In this document: positions 5,991 through 12,431 of the stretch, one piece after another
How the letters are laid out: each line of letters begins with the position of its first letter
Numbering within the stretch: the stretch's first letter is position 1
Assembly (NCBI GenBank): GCA_028702545.1
Contig: JAQVOQ010000029.1
Coordinates: 1 to 12,431, forward strand
DNA: 12,431 nucleotides
Source of the DNA: Clostridia bacterium
GTDB taxonomy: Bacteria; Bacillota; Clostridia; Christensenellales; UBA1242
Direction: 5' to 3'
Translations under genes and position numbers: made by a program
The notes under the pieces: model-generated
What the model was told of the DNA's origin: nothing
What the model saw: the letters and a program-made list of their open reading frames with translations, nothing else
Database searches by the model: none

Positions 5991-6019
5991 ATAATACTAG
6001 TTTAGGGCGTATTTGTCAA
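5991..6019 (-). promoter_or_regulatory. Promoter of the YgjP-family metallopeptidase gene
   Basis: On the minus strand TTGACA (6019-6014), a 17-base spacer and TATTAT (5996-5991) match 11 of 12 consensus positions. The expected start near 5984 lies just upstream of the ribosome binding site at 5974-5968. Confidence 0.85.
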
Positions 6020-6041
6020 ATAATAAAAGGCTTTCAGGTAG

Positions 6042-6076
6042 TTTGCATAGTACTAAATTTTTTGTTTTGCATAGTA
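6042..6076. promoter_or_regulatory. Direct-repeat pair, candidate operator for the PadR-like regulator
   Basis: TTTGCATAGTA occurs exactly at 6042-6052 and 6066-6076, 24 bases apart; the match extends to 13 of 14 bases (TTTGCATAGTAYTA). The pair ends six bases before the -35 element of the PadR-like gene and lies upstream of the divergent metallopeptidase promoter. PadR proteins commonly bind paired sites at their own promoters, so autoregulation is a reasonable inference, and control of both directions is possible. Confidence 0.55.
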
Positions 6077-6081
6077 TTATG

Positions 6082-6110
6082 TTGACTTTTTTATTATTTT
6101 TTTGTAATAT
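6082..6110 (+). promoter_or_regulatory. Promoter of the PadR-like membrane regulator gene
   Basis: TTGACT (6082-6087), 17 bases, TAATAT (6105-6110); start expected near 6117. A perfect TATAAT at 6122-6127 has no -35 at proper distance and would start transcription inside the ribosome binding site, so it was not chosen. Confidence 0.75.
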
Positions 6111-6142
6111 TAAAGTATATATATAATTTTTTGGAGTTTTTT

Positions 6143-8224
6143 ATGAAAAAAAGCATTGCAACTGGCGCTCAGCGTGGCAGTGTTGGCGCACTTATCTTAG
6201 AGGCGCTTAGCACTAGTGACAAATATGGCTGGGAAATTATTAAAGAAATTGAAGAAAAAAGTAACGGCGAATACATATTAAAAGAGCCAAGCCTATATAG
6301 CAGCTTAAAGCGTATGGAGGTTTCGGGTCTTATTACTTCGTATTGGCAAGATTCTGATATTGGTGGTCGCAGGCACTATTACAACATAACCGAAAAAGGT
6401 TTAGATAAAGTAAATAACTCAAAAATTGAGTGGAGTGATAGCAAACAGTTTGTAAATGAGCTATTTAACGATGAAGATAAACCAAAAAGAGCGTCAAGCA
6501 TAAATGCTGAGGTTAAAGCATTAAACAAAACGATTAATGAAGTGCAAAAAACTGTTAATTCACTTAACAAAAATGATAGAGAGATAAATAATTTTATTAA
6601 AGAAAGCGAAAATCTTGAAAAAACAACTAATATAGTAAAATCTTCAGTTATAGAAGAACCTAAAAAAACTGCAACAGGCATTGTTTTACCTACCATTAAC
6701 CCACTTCAATACGATTTATTTAGCATAAATTTGCAAGAGCAAGTTAAAGATGATAAAAATGAAGAAATTTTAGAACAACCTGCCCCTACTCAAATAATTG
6801 AAGAAGAACAACATACTAAACTTACAGAAGAATTTGCACAAACTCAAAACGAACCTAAGTTTGAGGTAAAAAAGGAAAAATATACATCCATTCCAACAAC
6901 ATATGTGCAAATGCCACTATTTGAAAATGAAAAAAGCGTAAGTTTGAGTGGAATTAATATAGAACCCGCTTTAAATAACGAAAATATAGGCAAAACTCCT
7001 ATTAAGTATCTAAAAAATCTTGCTACTGAAAAGGACTTTTTAGATCACAAGCACAATCTCTTAAATAAAAAGAAGAACTTTTTAAATAAACCAGCGGAAT
7101 ACAAACCATCATTTAACTATAAAACCGATACAACTCTAGAAAATTCTGACTCATTATATGGTTCGTTTGAATTAAAGGAAAATAACGAAAAAGAAAAAAT
7201 AAGCTTTAACTTCAATAATTTAGGCTTAGAGGAAACTAAACGAGCAAAACAAGAGTTGTTTGAAGAAAAGACAGAAGAAAAAGAGGAACCTCCCTTACCT
7301 TTTATCAAAGAAGAAACTCCAATTTTTGCAAATCCGACAAAAACGACTGCAAAATTATCCGAGCCTAAAATTGAGGATGATATTGATTATAAAAGCATTT
7401 TAGGTGATTTGTTCAGCGAGGATGAAGAAGAAAATGCCTCTTCTATAAAAAATTTGCCAAGAATGAATGTTTTTGATAATGTAAACATCAGCTTAAAGGC
7501 TAAAAAAGCAGCTTCAAGAGAAAATGATAATAACTTATTATTTAACGGTGTTGCACCAACTTACACTTATAATTATATTACCCCTCAAAATGTAGAGCAA
7601 CAACCCCCTACAAATGATTATGAAGATAAAGATTATCAATTATTAAGCAAACCCGTTAAGGAATTAAAAAACTTTAATGCTAATATTGCTCGCGATGATT
7701 ATTCAAACGGTTTGTTAGATGAAACCTATTTGAGTGGTATTAAAGTTAGAACACATAAAACTGAACAAAAAGCCGTATTGATGACGACTAGTTATGCCTC
7801 TATAAACAAATTAAATCTTAATTTAAGCTTTGCCCTATTTATTATAATGCTGATTCAAATTGTAGCAACCTACATAGGTTTAACCAATGCACACTACATA
7901 ACAACTGCAAATAGTTTGATTTTTATAATTGCAGCAATTATAAACTGCTTTCCAGTTTTACTTAACGCTTTTACTTATTTATTTAATCCATCAAAGAAGA
8001 AAGAAGTTAATTACAATCTAGTGAGCAAATTAAGTAATAATTTTATAGTTTTATTAATTACTTTAATATTTATCTATGCAATTAACCTATTTTTAGGAAT
8101 GAACTCGCTAAACACAATGGATTTTATTTCTACTTGGTTATTGCCGGCTGTTTTATCAATCAACTTAATAATTTATCCTATAATAAAATTCATTTTATTA
8201 AAGCGCAAAAAATATTATTTATAA
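6143..8224 (+). CDS. Membrane-anchored PadR-family transcription regulator with a long disordered linker
   Basis: The protein has 693 residues. Residues 7-90 are a PadR winged helix: AQRGSVGALILEAL, YGWEIIKEIEEKS, the recognition helix KEPSLYSSLKRMEVSGLI (47-64) and a wing ending GGRRHYYNITEKG (74-86). Residues about 118-165 have heptad-like hydrophobics and may form a short coiled coil. About 166-545 is hydrophilic, rich in E, K, N and P, and probably disordered. Four membrane helices follow at about 561-580, 590-613, 633-652 and 662-686, ending in KRKKYYL. The usual PadR is 100-180 residues and soluble, so this is an unusual fusion that would tether DNA binding to the membrane; a signal sensed by the membrane part is inference. 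Start ATG 6143 has GGAG six bases upstream; an earlier in-frame TTG (6131) overlaps that site. Gene and domains are sure; function is not. Confidence 0.85.
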   Translation: MKKSIATGAQRGSVGALILEALSTSDKYGWEIIKEIEEKSNGEYILKEPSLYSSLKRMEVSGLITSYWQDSDIGGRRHYYNITEKGLDKVNNSKIEWSDSKQFVNELFNDEDKPKRASSINAEVKALNKTINEVQKTVNSLNKNDREINNFIKESENLEKTTNIVKSSVIEEPKKTATGIVLPTINPLQYDLFSINLQEQVKDDKNEEILEQPAPTQIIEEEQHTKLTEEFAQTQNEPKFEVKKEKYTSIPTTYVQMPLFENEKSVSLSGINIEPALNNENIGKTPIKYLKNLATEKDFLDHKHNLLNKKKNFLNKPAEYKPSFNYKTDTTLENSDSLYGSFELKENNEKEKISFNFNNLGLEETKRAKQELFEEKTEEKEEPPLPFIKEETPIFANPTKTTAKLSEPKIEDDIDYKSILGDLFSEDEEENASSIKNLPRMNVFDNVNISLKAKKAASRENDNNLLFNGVAPTYTYNYITPQNVEQQPPTNDYEDKDYQLLSKPVKELKNFNANIARDDYSNGLLDETYLSGIKVRTHKTEQKAVLMTTSYASINKLNLNLSFALFIIMLIQIVATYIGLTNAHYITTANSLIFIIAAIINCFPVLLNAFTYLFNPSKKKEVNYNLVSKLSNNFIVLLITLIFIYAINLFLGMNSLNTMDFISTWLLPAVLSINLIIYPIIKFILLKRKKYYL

Positions 8225-8251
8225 AAAAGAGAGCTTTTATAGCTCTCTTTT
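8225..8251. terminator. Bidirectional intrinsic terminator
   Basis: Perfect 11-bp stem AAAAGAGAGCT (8225-8235) / AGCTCTCTTTT (8241-8251), loop TTTAT, immediately after the PadR-like gene stop. A's on one side and T's on the other let it serve that gene and the convergent TVP38-like gene. Confidence 0.92.
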
Positions 8252-8266
8252 ATTAGTTATTGATTT

Positions 8267-9151
8267 TTAGTTTTTAGAAAATTTGCTTAAAAAGTAATTT
8301 TCTATTTTTTCGTTATTTTTATAAGTCCAAACAAATAATATTGCCATTAGCACTATAATTATTGGCCAAGCAACGAGACCCCAGCCAGAATACGGTATAA
8401 TAGCACCTCCACCAAAATAGCAAATTGCAAAAGTGGTAATTGGTCTAGTTATAAGTGTCACTATTGTAAAAAATTTACCGCTCATCGTAGTAATTCCCGC
8501 TATCATACAAAGTAAATCGTCTGGAAATATCGGAAGTAAAAACATTAAAACGAGTAGGTACTTACCTTTTTTATTTAACAAATCTCTATATTTATCCGTA
8601 ACTTCTTGACCTGCTATCCAGCGAACTAATCTATAACCAAAAAATCTTCCAAAAACAAAAAATGCAAATAGTGAACCGAGTATTATTGCAATCGTGCTAA
8701 GTATTGCCGTTTCAAAAACACCATATATTGCAACTCCAGCAAGCGTTGTTATTAGTGCTGGAATAGGAATTAAGCAAACTTGCAAAAATTGTATTAGCAT
8801 AAACACTGCTTTACCTGCATCACCAGTGCTTAAAATAAAGAGTTTTATCTGCTCTGCCGAATCAAAAAATGCCAGCATATCAAAGTTTTTTAAAAGAACA
8901 TAAAAAATAGCAATAATCGCTACTGCAATTATGCTTACATACAATATTTTATATAATTGTACTTTTTTTAATATATACATTGTTAAAAATGAAACAAATG
9001 TTAAAGTTAAGAGGCACACAATAAAAATTTTAAAAAAGACATTTGTAACATCGGCATAAAAAAATGTAACAAACAAACTACTAACTATAATAAGTAAGAG
9101 TGTTAAAAATAATAATATCGCTTTTATATTGATTTTTTTGTGTGTTTTCAT
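8267..9151 (-). CDS. TVP38/TMEM64-family (DedA-like VTT domain) membrane protein
   Basis: The 294-residue integral membrane protein has an N-terminal part with three predicted helices (about 11-33, 38-61 and 68-88), which is an extension beyond the core domain. The VTT/SNARE-associated domain follows (about 112-250). Family marks are the re-entrant-type QVCLIPIPALITTLAGVAIYG (124-144), the FGRFFGYRLVRWIAG segment (167-181), LLPIFPDDLLCMIAGITTMS (205-224) with the F/P-x-PDD pattern, and a final helix near 259-276. Related proteins are implicated in lipid or undecaprenyl-phosphate movement across the membrane; the substrate here cannot be told. The start is ATG with AAGGAT (9163-9158) six bases upstream. 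The gene is monocistronic: its 3' end meets the bidirectional terminator at 8225-8251, and its 5' end is divergent from the ABC exporter operon. Confidence 0.88.
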   Translation of the reverse strand: MKTHKKINIKAILLFLTLLLIIVSSLFVTFFYADVTNVFFKIFIVCLLTLTFVSFLTMYILKKVQLYKILYVSIIAVAIIAIFYVLLKNFDMLAFFDSAEQIKLFILSTGDAGKAVFMLIQFLQVCLIPIPALITTLAGVAIYGVFETAILSTIAIILGSLFAFFVFGRFFGYRLVRWIAGQEVTDKYRDLLNKKGKYLLVLMFLLPIFPDDLLCMIAGITTMSGKFFTIVTLITRPITTFAICYFGGGAIIPYSGWGLVAWPIIIVLMAILFVWTYKNNEKIENYFLSKFSKN

Positions 9152-9196
9152 AAATATATCCTTAAAGAAAGTATAATTTGTTTTTGTTATAAAAAA

Positions 9197-9225
9197 ATAA
9201 TACTATAAATACAAAATTATTACAA
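9197..9225 (-). promoter_or_regulatory. Possible promoter of the TVP38-like gene
   Basis: On the minus strand TTGTAA (9225-9220), a 17-base spacer and TATTAT (9202-9197). The -35 matches only four of six consensus bases, and in this A+T-rich gap other choices exist, such as TATACT at 9175-9170. Confidence 0.4.
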
Positions 9226-9250
9226 CTTTATTGTTTAATATTTTTAACTC

Positions 9251-9279
9251 TTTACAAAATAACTTGTTTATGATAAAAT
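9251..9279 (+). promoter_or_regulatory. Promoter of the ABC exporter operon (extended -10)
   Basis: TTTACA (9251-9256), 17 bases, TAAAAT (9274-9279), with TGA directly before the -10 (extended -10 type). Start near 9286, which places it downstream of the ATG/TTG codons at the upstream end of the open frame and supports the TTG start at 9312. Confidence 0.75.
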
Positions 9280-9294
9280 TATTGGTAATAAATT

Positions 9295-9311
9295 CCGCGG
9301 AGGTGCACCGT
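9295..9311 (+). promoter_or_regulatory. G+C-rich ribosome binding site of the ABC ATPase gene
   Basis: GGAGGTG (9299-9305) is the strongest Shine-Dalgarno sequence in the window, six bases before the TTG at 9312, and decides that start. It lies in a 16-base block (9295-9310) with 13 G/C, containing the palindromes CCGCGG (9295-9300) and GGTGCACC (9302-9309), which is very unlike its A+T-rich surroundings. Confidence 0.8.
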
Positions 9312-10256
9312 TTGGCAAGTTTTGTTTTAAAGGTTCGTAACCTTACTAAAATATATGGCGAAAGGAAAGCTGTTGACAATATTTCTTTTGAAGTATTTCA
9401 AGGTGAAATTTTTGGTTTTTTAGGGCCTAATGGTGCTGGTAAAACGACTACTTTAAAAATTATTACAGGCTTAGCAAAACCTACGAGTGGATTAGTTGAA
9501 GTTTGCGGATACAATGTTGTTCGTAAATTTGAAAAAGCAGTTAACAATATCGGCGGTATTATTGAAAATCCCGAACTTTATTCTTATATGTCAGGTATTG
9601 ATAACCTAAAATATTATGCTAGCCTTTATAATGGTATAACAAGAGCAAAAATTAAAGAAGTTATAGAATTAGTTGGGATGCAGAGCCGTATAAAAGACAA
9701 GGTTAAAACTTATTCACTCGGTATGAGGCAAAGAGTTGGAATAGCACAAGCCTTGCTTCACAGCCCTCGCCTTCTAGTATTAGATGAACCTACAAATGGA
9801 CTAGACCCTGAAGGTATACAAGAAATGCGTGGTTTTTTAAAAAAACTAGCTCACGAACAAAAGATTTCTATCATCATATCTAGCCATATATTGTCAGAAA
9901 TGGAGCAATTATGTGACACTATTGCAATCATTGATAATGGTAAAATTATTGAAGTTAAAAGTTTACAAGAAATTAAACAAACTGCTGAAAAATCTCAAAA
10001 AATTAGCATAAGAGTGGATTACCCTAACTACGCAGGTAAAATTATAATGTCTAAACTTAATGTTGAAGTGCAAATCGCTGGTAATAGCATTATATTCCCT
10101 TTACAAGACGAAAATATCCCAAAAGCTACTAGTGCGTTAATTGCTAAAGGAATTTCTATTTATGGAGTTACCACACTTACAAAAAGCTTAGAAGAAGTAT
10201 TTATGGAAATTATTGAAAAACATAGAAATAGGTCAGCTTCTGTCGCTATATTTTAA
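9312..10256 (+). CDS. ABC transporter ATP-binding protein, BcrA/CcmA-type exporter ATPase
   Basis: This is the cytoplasmic ATPase of a two-component ABC exporter. In the 314-residue form all nucleotide-binding motifs are intact: Walker A GPNGAGKT (38-45), the Q-loop region replaced by the IIENPELY segment common in BcrA-like proteins (83-90), signature YSLGMRQR (134-141), Walker B LLVLDEPTNGLDPEG (154-168) and H-loop SSH (190-192). A C-terminal extension of about 85 residues (230-314) ends with the SLEEVFMEI motif typical of drug/lantibiotic exporters. The frame is open from 9231, but that start lies upstream of the promoter. TTG at 9312 has an excellent ribosome binding site and gives the usual short N terminus. 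The permease gene follows after 11 bases, surely in one operon. The family exports or removes antimicrobial peptides, bacitracin or sodium; the substrate here is unknown. Confidence 0.94.
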   Translation: MASFVLKVRNLTKIYGERKAVDNISFEVFQGEIFGFLGPNGAGKTTTLKIITGLAKPTSGLVEVCGYNVVRKFEKAVNNIGGIIENPELYSYMSGIDNLKYYASLYNGITRAKIKEVIELVGMQSRIKDKVKTYSLGMRQRVGIAQALLHSPRLLVLDEPTNGLDPEGIQEMRGFLKKLAHEQKISIIISSHILSEMEQLCDTIAIIDNGKIIEVKSLQEIKQTAEKSQKISIRVDYPNYAGKIIMSKLNVEVQIAGNSIIFPLQDENIPKATSALIAKGISIYGVTTLTKSLEEVFMEIIEKHRNRSASVAIF

Positions 10257-10267
10257 GGAGTTATTAA

Positions 10268-11980
10268 ATGAAGATATTTAAATTATCAAAATCAGAAATG
10301 CAAAAAATATTCGCTAGACCTGGTATTTTTGTTATGGCATTTTTATTTATTTTAATTATAGCGGGCTCTGCTTTTGTTTATTCAGTTCCTAATAGATCAA
10401 ATGGCATTGTAACTATACCGGGTACGACAGTAGGCGCTATTTATACTCATTTCTCTAGCCCCGCAAATTTTGAATCAAAATCAAATTATGATGCCGAATT
10501 AGCTAGCATGAATGCAACAATTACAGCTTATGCCTCTACTTCTTCCCCAATTGAAGATTTGAGAGATGCGCTTGAAGCTATTGATATAAAATATACCTCT
10601 TATAGTTTATACATTAACACGGCACGACTAGATAGCGAAATAGATGCGATTAAGCACGAGCTAAAAGATACAATTATTGCTTTTAGGGACTTATATAACC
10701 AAATTTATGATGAACCTTATTCTAAAATTTTAATTTCACAACAAACTCATGTTAACTTAATACAATTTTTAGAATTATGTGAAAATACGATTATTGATAC
10801 AGATGAAGCGGACAATACAGTAATTTTAAATAATATAAATGCATTAGACTTTTTAAATGTAATTGAAAATAGAATTAATCAAATTGAACCTTTTATTGTT
10901 GCCGAGAGCATTATAAATTCATTAAACACTCTTTATTTAATAGAAGCAAATGCAAGGTTAGTTACCATTAACAATGACATCATAGCATTTAATACAGCAA
11001 ATTCGGCTAGTGAAGAACCTGAGGATTTATTAAATATAAAAACTTTGATTTCTAATTACAAGTTAACGATTGCTCAATTTAAAGAAATTGCACTAAATTC
11101 TATGTACATAAATGCTTTTAGTACTTACACTAATGAGCAAGTAAGAAAATTTACTGGCTATGAAACTATAAATAAATATCAATTACAAGAAACTCTAACA
11201 AAAAATATTTATTTATTCCAAGAGGAAGACTTTAGTTATAACTACGCTAATGCTTTTAATGTTGACTCACCTTCAAATACCTCAGTTAATGCTTTTGACT
11301 TTGCTTACTTTACGCTTGAGTTATTCTCATTTGTAATTATAATTTATGTTGTAGTTTTAGGCGCTGGTATGATAGCGGGCGAAGAAGCAAACGGCACTAT
11401 GAAATTACTTGCTATGAGACCTTATAAACGCTATAAAATATTTTTAGGCAAAATGGTTGCGGCACTTAAAGTTGGCGCTATGTTCCTAATAATTGGCGCT
11501 ATAGCGAGCATACTTACGGGTACTTACCTGTTCACAGCCTCATCTTTACCTATTTTATCAATATTTAACTCTCAATATGTTTTGATTATGTCACCTTATA
11601 TAATGTTTGGTATTTACTTACTTACATTATTTGCCGAGATTTTATTCTATGTTGTTATTGCAGTTTCAATTTCTAGCATATTCAAATCTTACACAGGTGC
11701 TGTAACAATATCTATACTAGTATATTTTGTATCTATGATTTTAGCCTTTGTAAGTGGCGTTAGTTGGTTAAGATATATTCCTCTAACTAACACAAACTTA
11801 TTTAAATACTTTGGCTCATCATTTTTAACAAATTATTCTTCAATGGGGATAAACTCACTACTTACTCCACCAATTTTAATAGGCAGTGATTTTATATTTA
11901 GTTCAATTGTGCTAGGCTCTACAATGATGATTTTCTTAATTATGGCTTTAAGAATATTTAGTAAAAGAGATTTAAAATAA
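10268..11980 (+). CDS. ABC-2 type transporter permease with large extracytoplasmic domain
   Basis: The membrane partner of the preceding ATPase has 570 residues. Topology read from the sequence: a short cytoplasmic N terminus (KLSKSEMQKIFARPG), helix 1 at about 18-40, then some 300 hydrophilic, mostly helical residues (about 41-343) outside the membrane. Five more helices follow at about 347-369, 400-421, 445-470, 477-500 and 541-562. The AGEEANGTMKLLAMRPYKRY stretch (370-389) after helix 2 is the cytoplasmic coupling segment typical of ABC-2 permeases, where the loop contacts the ATPase. The first loop is far longer than in BcrB-type permeases; it may bind a substrate or a cell-wall component. 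Start ATG with AAGGAG (10255-10260) seven bases upstream, overlapping the ATPase stop region. It ends the operon; a terminator follows at 11991. Confidence 0.9.
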   Translation: MKIFKLSKSEMQKIFARPGIFVMAFLFILIIAGSAFVYSVPNRSNGIVTIPGTTVGAIYTHFSSPANFESKSNYDAELASMNATITAYASTSSPIEDLRDALEAIDIKYTSYSLYINTARLDSEIDAIKHELKDTIIAFRDLYNQIYDEPYSKILISQQTHVNLIQFLELCENTIIDTDEADNTVILNNINALDFLNVIENRINQIEPFIVAESIINSLNTLYLIEANARLVTINNDIIAFNTANSASEEPEDLLNIKTLISNYKLTIAQFKEIALNSMYINAFSTYTNEQVRKFTGYETINKYQLQETLTKNIYLFQEEDFSYNYANAFNVDSPSNTSVNAFDFAYFTLELFSFVIIIYVVVLGAGMIAGEEANGTMKLLAMRPYKRYKIFLGKMVAALKVGAMFLIIGAIASILTGTYLFTASSLPILSIFNSQYVLIMSPYIMFGIYLLTLFAEILFYVVIAVSISSIFKSYTGAVTISILVYFVSMILAFVSGVSWLRYIPLTNTNLFKYFGSSFLTNYSSMGINSLLTPPILIGSDFIFSSIVLGSTMMIFLIMALRIFSKRDLK

Positions 11981-11990
11981 TATTAACAAT

Positions 11991-12022
11991 AAAAAATAGG
12001 GGTTTAATCCTCTATTTTTTTT
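11991..12022 (+). terminator. Intrinsic terminator after the ABC exporter operon
   Basis: Stem AAAAAATAGGGG (11991-12002) / CCTCTATTTTTT (12009-12020) with one G-U pair and loop TTTAAT, then further T's to 12022. It lies between convergent genes; the RNase HI stop (12004-12006) is in the loop. On the minus strand the G-U pair becomes a mismatch, so it should work better for the plus transcript. Confidence 0.85.
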
Positions 12023-12431
12023 ATTTCATCAACGGCTAATTTGTCACACCTATTGTTATAGATATTATCGGAATGCCCTTTAACCTTAACCCATTTAACA
12101 TTATGCGTATGAGTGGCACTAATAAGCAACTTCCATAAATCTTGATTAGCAACTTCTTTTTTTGTTGAAGTTCGCCAACCATTATTTTGCCAAGCCTCAA
12201 GCCAGCCCTCTTTAAAGGCGTTGTGCACATAAGCAGAATCTGTGTAAATTGTAACCTCACACGGCTCTTTAAGTTGCTTTAGGGCCATAATAGGAGCCAT
12301 CAACTCCATTCTGTTGTTCGTTGTGTTAGGGCTGTTACCACTTAACTCCTTTTCTTTACCGTTATATATCAAAATAGCAGCCCAGCCACCAGGACCAGGA
12401 TTACCGCTACACGCTCCATCTGTATAAATAT
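12004..12431 (-). CDS. rnhA: Ribonuclease HI (N-terminal few residues cut by window edge)
   Basis: RNase HI removes the RNA strand of RNA-DNA hybrids (R-loops, replication primers). About 142 codons are visible and the frame runs off the right edge. The N-terminal strand reads IYTDGACSGNPGPGGWAAIL immediately inside the edge, so only a few residues are missing. The catalytic carboxylates are all present: D of YTDG (visible residue 4), E of NRMEL, D of YTDSAYV and D of NRCDKLA, plus the active-site histidine in KGHSDN. Also visible is the basic/aromatic handle segment EGWLEAWQNNGWRT, which marks the type with a basic protrusion (E. coli-like). A TTG near 12372 could formally begin a shorter frame, but that would delete the first catalytic aspartate, so it is rejected. 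The gene converges with the ABC exporter operon. Confidence 0.96.
   Translation of the reverse strand, partial: IYTDGACSGNPGPGGWAAILIYNGKEKELSGNSPNTTNNRMELMAPIMALKQLKEPCEVTIYTDSAYVHNAFKEGWLEAWQNNGWRTSTKKEVANQDLWKLLISATHTHNVKWVKVKGHSDNIYNNRCDKLAVDEIKKIED

Noticed and set aside
6379..7308. Two minus-strand open frames inside the PadR-like gene
   Set aside because: S/F/L-rich shadows of the K/E/N-rich linker; no ribosome binding site or promoter.
8694..8903. Plus-strand open frame inside the TVP38-like gene
   Set aside because: Antisense to conserved VTT-domain helices; no initiation signals.
12036..12260. Second minus-strand frame overlapping RNase HI
   Set aside because: It lies out of frame inside the conserved RNase HI gene, whose catalytic residues are all in the other frame.

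Overview
The window is a low-G+C (roughly 30% by eye), gene-dense bacterial chromosome segment. It is most likely from a Bacillota/Clostridia-type organism. The evidence is AGGAGG-like ribosome binding sites with TTG/GTG starts, TTGACA/TATAAT promoters at 17-bp spacing, a Gram-positive-type LexA box, and the mutL-miaA gene order. The standard code applies (TGG is used for Trp), but none of the 12 visible stop codons is TGA. There are no rRNA, tRNA, CRISPR or IS features.

Layout. (1) 1-1825, plus strand: the 3' end of mutL (mismatch repair), miaA (tRNA i6A37 prenyltransferase) and a YgjV-family membrane protein, apparently one operon, closed by a bidirectional terminator. (2) 1898-3847, minus strand: lexA, with a clear SOS box over its own -35 element, and a complete tyrosine recombinase. 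(3) 3989-4891, plus strand, divergent from the recombinase: a protein that aligns with bacterial CD-NTase-like nucleotidyltransferases but has lost all three catalytic aspartates. After it comes an A+T-rich gene-free stretch (4907-5248) carrying copies of a short repeated motif, one pair forming a 34-bp inverted repeat. (4) 5249-8224: a YgjP-type zinc metallopeptidase (minus) divergent from a 693-residue protein with an N-terminal PadR winged helix, a very long disordered linker and four C-terminal membrane helices. Their shared intergenic region holds two promoters and a pair of direct repeats that look like an operator. (5) 8267-9151, minus: a TVP38/DedA-type membrane protein. (6) 9312-11980, plus: a two-gene ABC exporter operon (BcrA-type ATPase plus an ABC-2 permease with a large extracytoplasmic domain). 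(7) 12004-12431, minus: RNase HI, running off the right edge.

Most genes are housekeeping (DNA repair, SOS control, tRNA modification, RNase H). The parts worth attention are the catalytically dead CD-NTase-like protein paired with a tyrosine recombinase and shared repeats, and the membrane-tethered PadR regulator with its candidate autoregulatory operator. Neither looks like a textbook system. All functional statements about these two are inference from motif reading only.
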